Origin: Deltaproteobacteria bacterium
GTDB taxonomy: Bacteria; Desulfobacterota; Syntrophia; Syntrophales; JAFGHS01
Reading direction: 5' to 3'
DNA length: 35,757 nucleotides
Assembly: GCA_016930075.1 (NCBI GenBank)
Contig: JAFGHS010000137.1
Location: 1 to 35,757 of the forward strand
Shown here piece after piece: positions 34,797 to 35,757 of this stretch (positions are counted from its first letter, which is position 1; every line of letters begins with the position of its first letter). The notes beneath the pieces are model-generated. The model did no database searches. It saw nothing but the letters and a program-made list of their open reading frames with translations, and was not told where the DNA came from. A program made the position numbers and the translations under genes.

Positions 34797-35606
34797 TTAA
34801 CGGGCAACGCGCTTCAAAAACTGCATCAGATGGTTATTGAAATATTCCGAATTTTCCTCATGCGGATTGTGGTACGTCCCGGGAACGACGATCAGTTCGG
34901 CGTTGCCGATTTTTTCCTTCAGGATATCCGACGGCCTGACAAAACCGGCGTCATTCTCTCCCCGGAAGATGATCGTCGGGACCTTGATTTCCCCAAGTCT
35001 TCCGGTCACAGACTGCCATTTGCCAAATGACCGCGGCACGTAAATATAGGCATCCACGGCGGTGCCGAGGGTCTTTTTGCGGGCGATTTCCCGCTGCTCC
35101 GGCTGAATCTTAAAGCGCTCGATCCGCATGGGGTTGTTGGCTGCATCATATTCAAATGCCGCTTCAATTCCCTCTGTTCTCGCCAGTTCGTCCAGTTTGG
35201 CCCGCAGTTCGGCGTAGCCCGGAACCGTATCCCATTCACCGCTGGACGTATCGACCAGAACCAGGCCCCACAGCCGGTCCGGATGATCGAGGGCGAACTG
35301 GAGGGCCGTGAAACCGCCCATGGAATGTCCGACAAGGCAGCAGCGATCAATGCCGAGACCGTCCAGCAGGCCGAGGACATCTGCGCAATTAAGATAAATT
35401 GAATACTCGGCTTCGCTGGTCGGCGCCTCCGATTGACCGTGACCGCGCAGATCCAGGGCAATTGCCCGATAGCGGTCCTCGATGGCGGCCGTCTGATAAC
35501 GCCAGTCTTGATGGCTTCCCGTAAAACCATGCAGAAAAATGATTGTGCTGCCCTGGCCGGCCGTTTCATAATGGAGATTCACGTTGTTGATCCTCATGGT
35601 TGCCAT
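34797..35606 (-). CDS. Alpha/beta hydrolase
   Basis: A 269-residue cytoplasmic alpha/beta-hydrolase-fold enzyme. The oxyanion-hole motif is HGFTGS (26-31), the nucleophile elbow GHSMGG places Ser95, and the other triad members are probably Asp219 (RGENDAGF) and His246 (TYHNPHEE). DLRGHGQSE (52-60) is typical of the family, which includes esterases, C-C hydrolases and BioH- or MenH-like enzymes. The start is secure: AAGGAGGT lies 5 bp before the ATG at 35606. A promoter with an 8-bp inverted repeat lies upstream. No neighbour indicates a substrate, so I give none. Confidence 0.92.
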   Translation of the reverse strand: MATMRINNVNLHYETAGQGSTIIFLHGFTGSHQDWRYQTAAIEDRYRAIALDLRGHGQSEAPTSEAEYSIYLNCADVLGLLDGLGIDRCCLVGHSMGGFTALQFALDHPDRLWGLVLVDTSSGEWDTVPGYAELRAKLDELARTEGIEAAFEYDAANNPMRIERFKIQPEQREIARKKTLGTAVDAYIYVPRSFGKWQSVTGRLGEIKVPTIIFRGENDAGFVRPSDILKEKIGNAELIVVPGTYHNPHEENSEYFNNHLMQFLKRVAR

Positions 35607-35632
35607 ATAGACCTCCTTAATGTGTCTTATTT

Positions 35633-35667
35633 CGGATATCGATACGATGATAGATATCCGATGTCAA
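35633..35667 (-). promoter_or_regulatory. Promoter with overlapping operator-like dyad for the alpha/beta hydrolase gene
   Basis: On the minus strand TTGACA (35662-35667) is followed after 17 bp by TATCGA (35639-35644), a good sigma-70 pair with a start point about 26 bp before the ATG. The inverted repeat CGGATATC (35633-35640) and GATATCCG (35653-35660), with 12 bp between arms, fills the spacer and the -10 box. A repressor bound there would block polymerase. Confidence 0.55.
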
Positions 35668-35757
35668 TACAAATCGCTTGACACTTCAGCTTATCGGCTC
35701 ATGCGTAAAACGTGTTCTAAGGCGGGGAAGTCAACATTGACGACCTCGTAAAAAGTC

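Noticed and set aside
35737..35757. End-of-window sequence with GACTTTTTACGAG on the minus strand
   Set aside because: It recalls a sequence I remember as recurrent in Deltaproteobacterial genomes, but there is no second copy in this window and it is cut by the edge, so it cannot be supported as a repeat.

Overview
The window looks like a chromosomal segment of an anaerobic Deltaproteobacterium (Desulfobacterota), with a Syntrophales-type organism as the best guess. This rests on overall gene flavour: a long acyl-CoA dehydrogenase, an iron alcohol dehydrogenase, several c-di-GMP enzymes, a DUF1846 protein, a short-type alpha-glucan phosphorylase, and dispersed GTCATT-type and GGGGTCA/GGGGACA-type palindromic repeats. 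No rRNA, tRNA, CRISPR array, transposase or integrase was seen. Most long ORFs antisense to the genes listed are coding shadows.

Layout. (1) 0.2-7.1 kb, minus strand: a DUF1846 protein, a HEAT-like protein and an HD-GYP phosphodiesterase form a tight cluster, followed by an acyl-CoA dehydrogenase. The HEAT-like and HD-GYP proteins overlap by ATGA and share an unnamed N-terminal domain. (2) 7.3-9.8 kb, plus strand: an alpha-glucan phosphorylase diverges from DUF1846, then comes a perfect 61-bp palindrome and a small lipoprotein. (3) 9.9-23.5 kb, minus strand: an origin-type housekeeping run in transcription order rsmG, parA, parB, dnaA, dnaN, gyrB, gyrA, archease, rtcB, a TPR/SPOR protein and an SDR oxidoreductase. 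recF is missing between dnaN and gyrB, and the usual rpmH-rnpA-yidC-mnmE-mnmG block is missing between the par genes and dnaA. (4) 23.6-25.6 kb, plus strand: a TrmJ-like methyltransferase and an iron alcohol dehydrogenase, then a repeat-dense gap. (5) 26.0-30.6 kb, minus strand: two c-di-GMP turnover proteins, one PAS3-GGDEF-EAL and one 7TMR-DISM-GGDEF. (6) 30.8-33.6 kb: a plus-strand DEAD-box RNA helicase, then a minus-strand AAA/DUF4143 ATPase bracketed by two 79-bp direct repeats that contain the helicase 3' end. (7) 33.7-35.6 kb, minus strand: a secreted propeller-like protein and an alpha/beta hydrolase with an operator-like dyad in its promoter.

How the parts relate: region 3 joins chromosome partition, replication initiation, topology and RNA repair in one direction. 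Regions 1 and 5 hold three enzymes for making or breaking c-di-GMP. The most unusual structures are the 79-bp repeats around the lone DUF4143 ATPase, which resemble attachment sites, the rearranged origin cluster without a recognisable oriC, the paired HEAT/HD-GYP proteins sharing a domain, and the nested inverted repeats at 25.7-25.95 kb.
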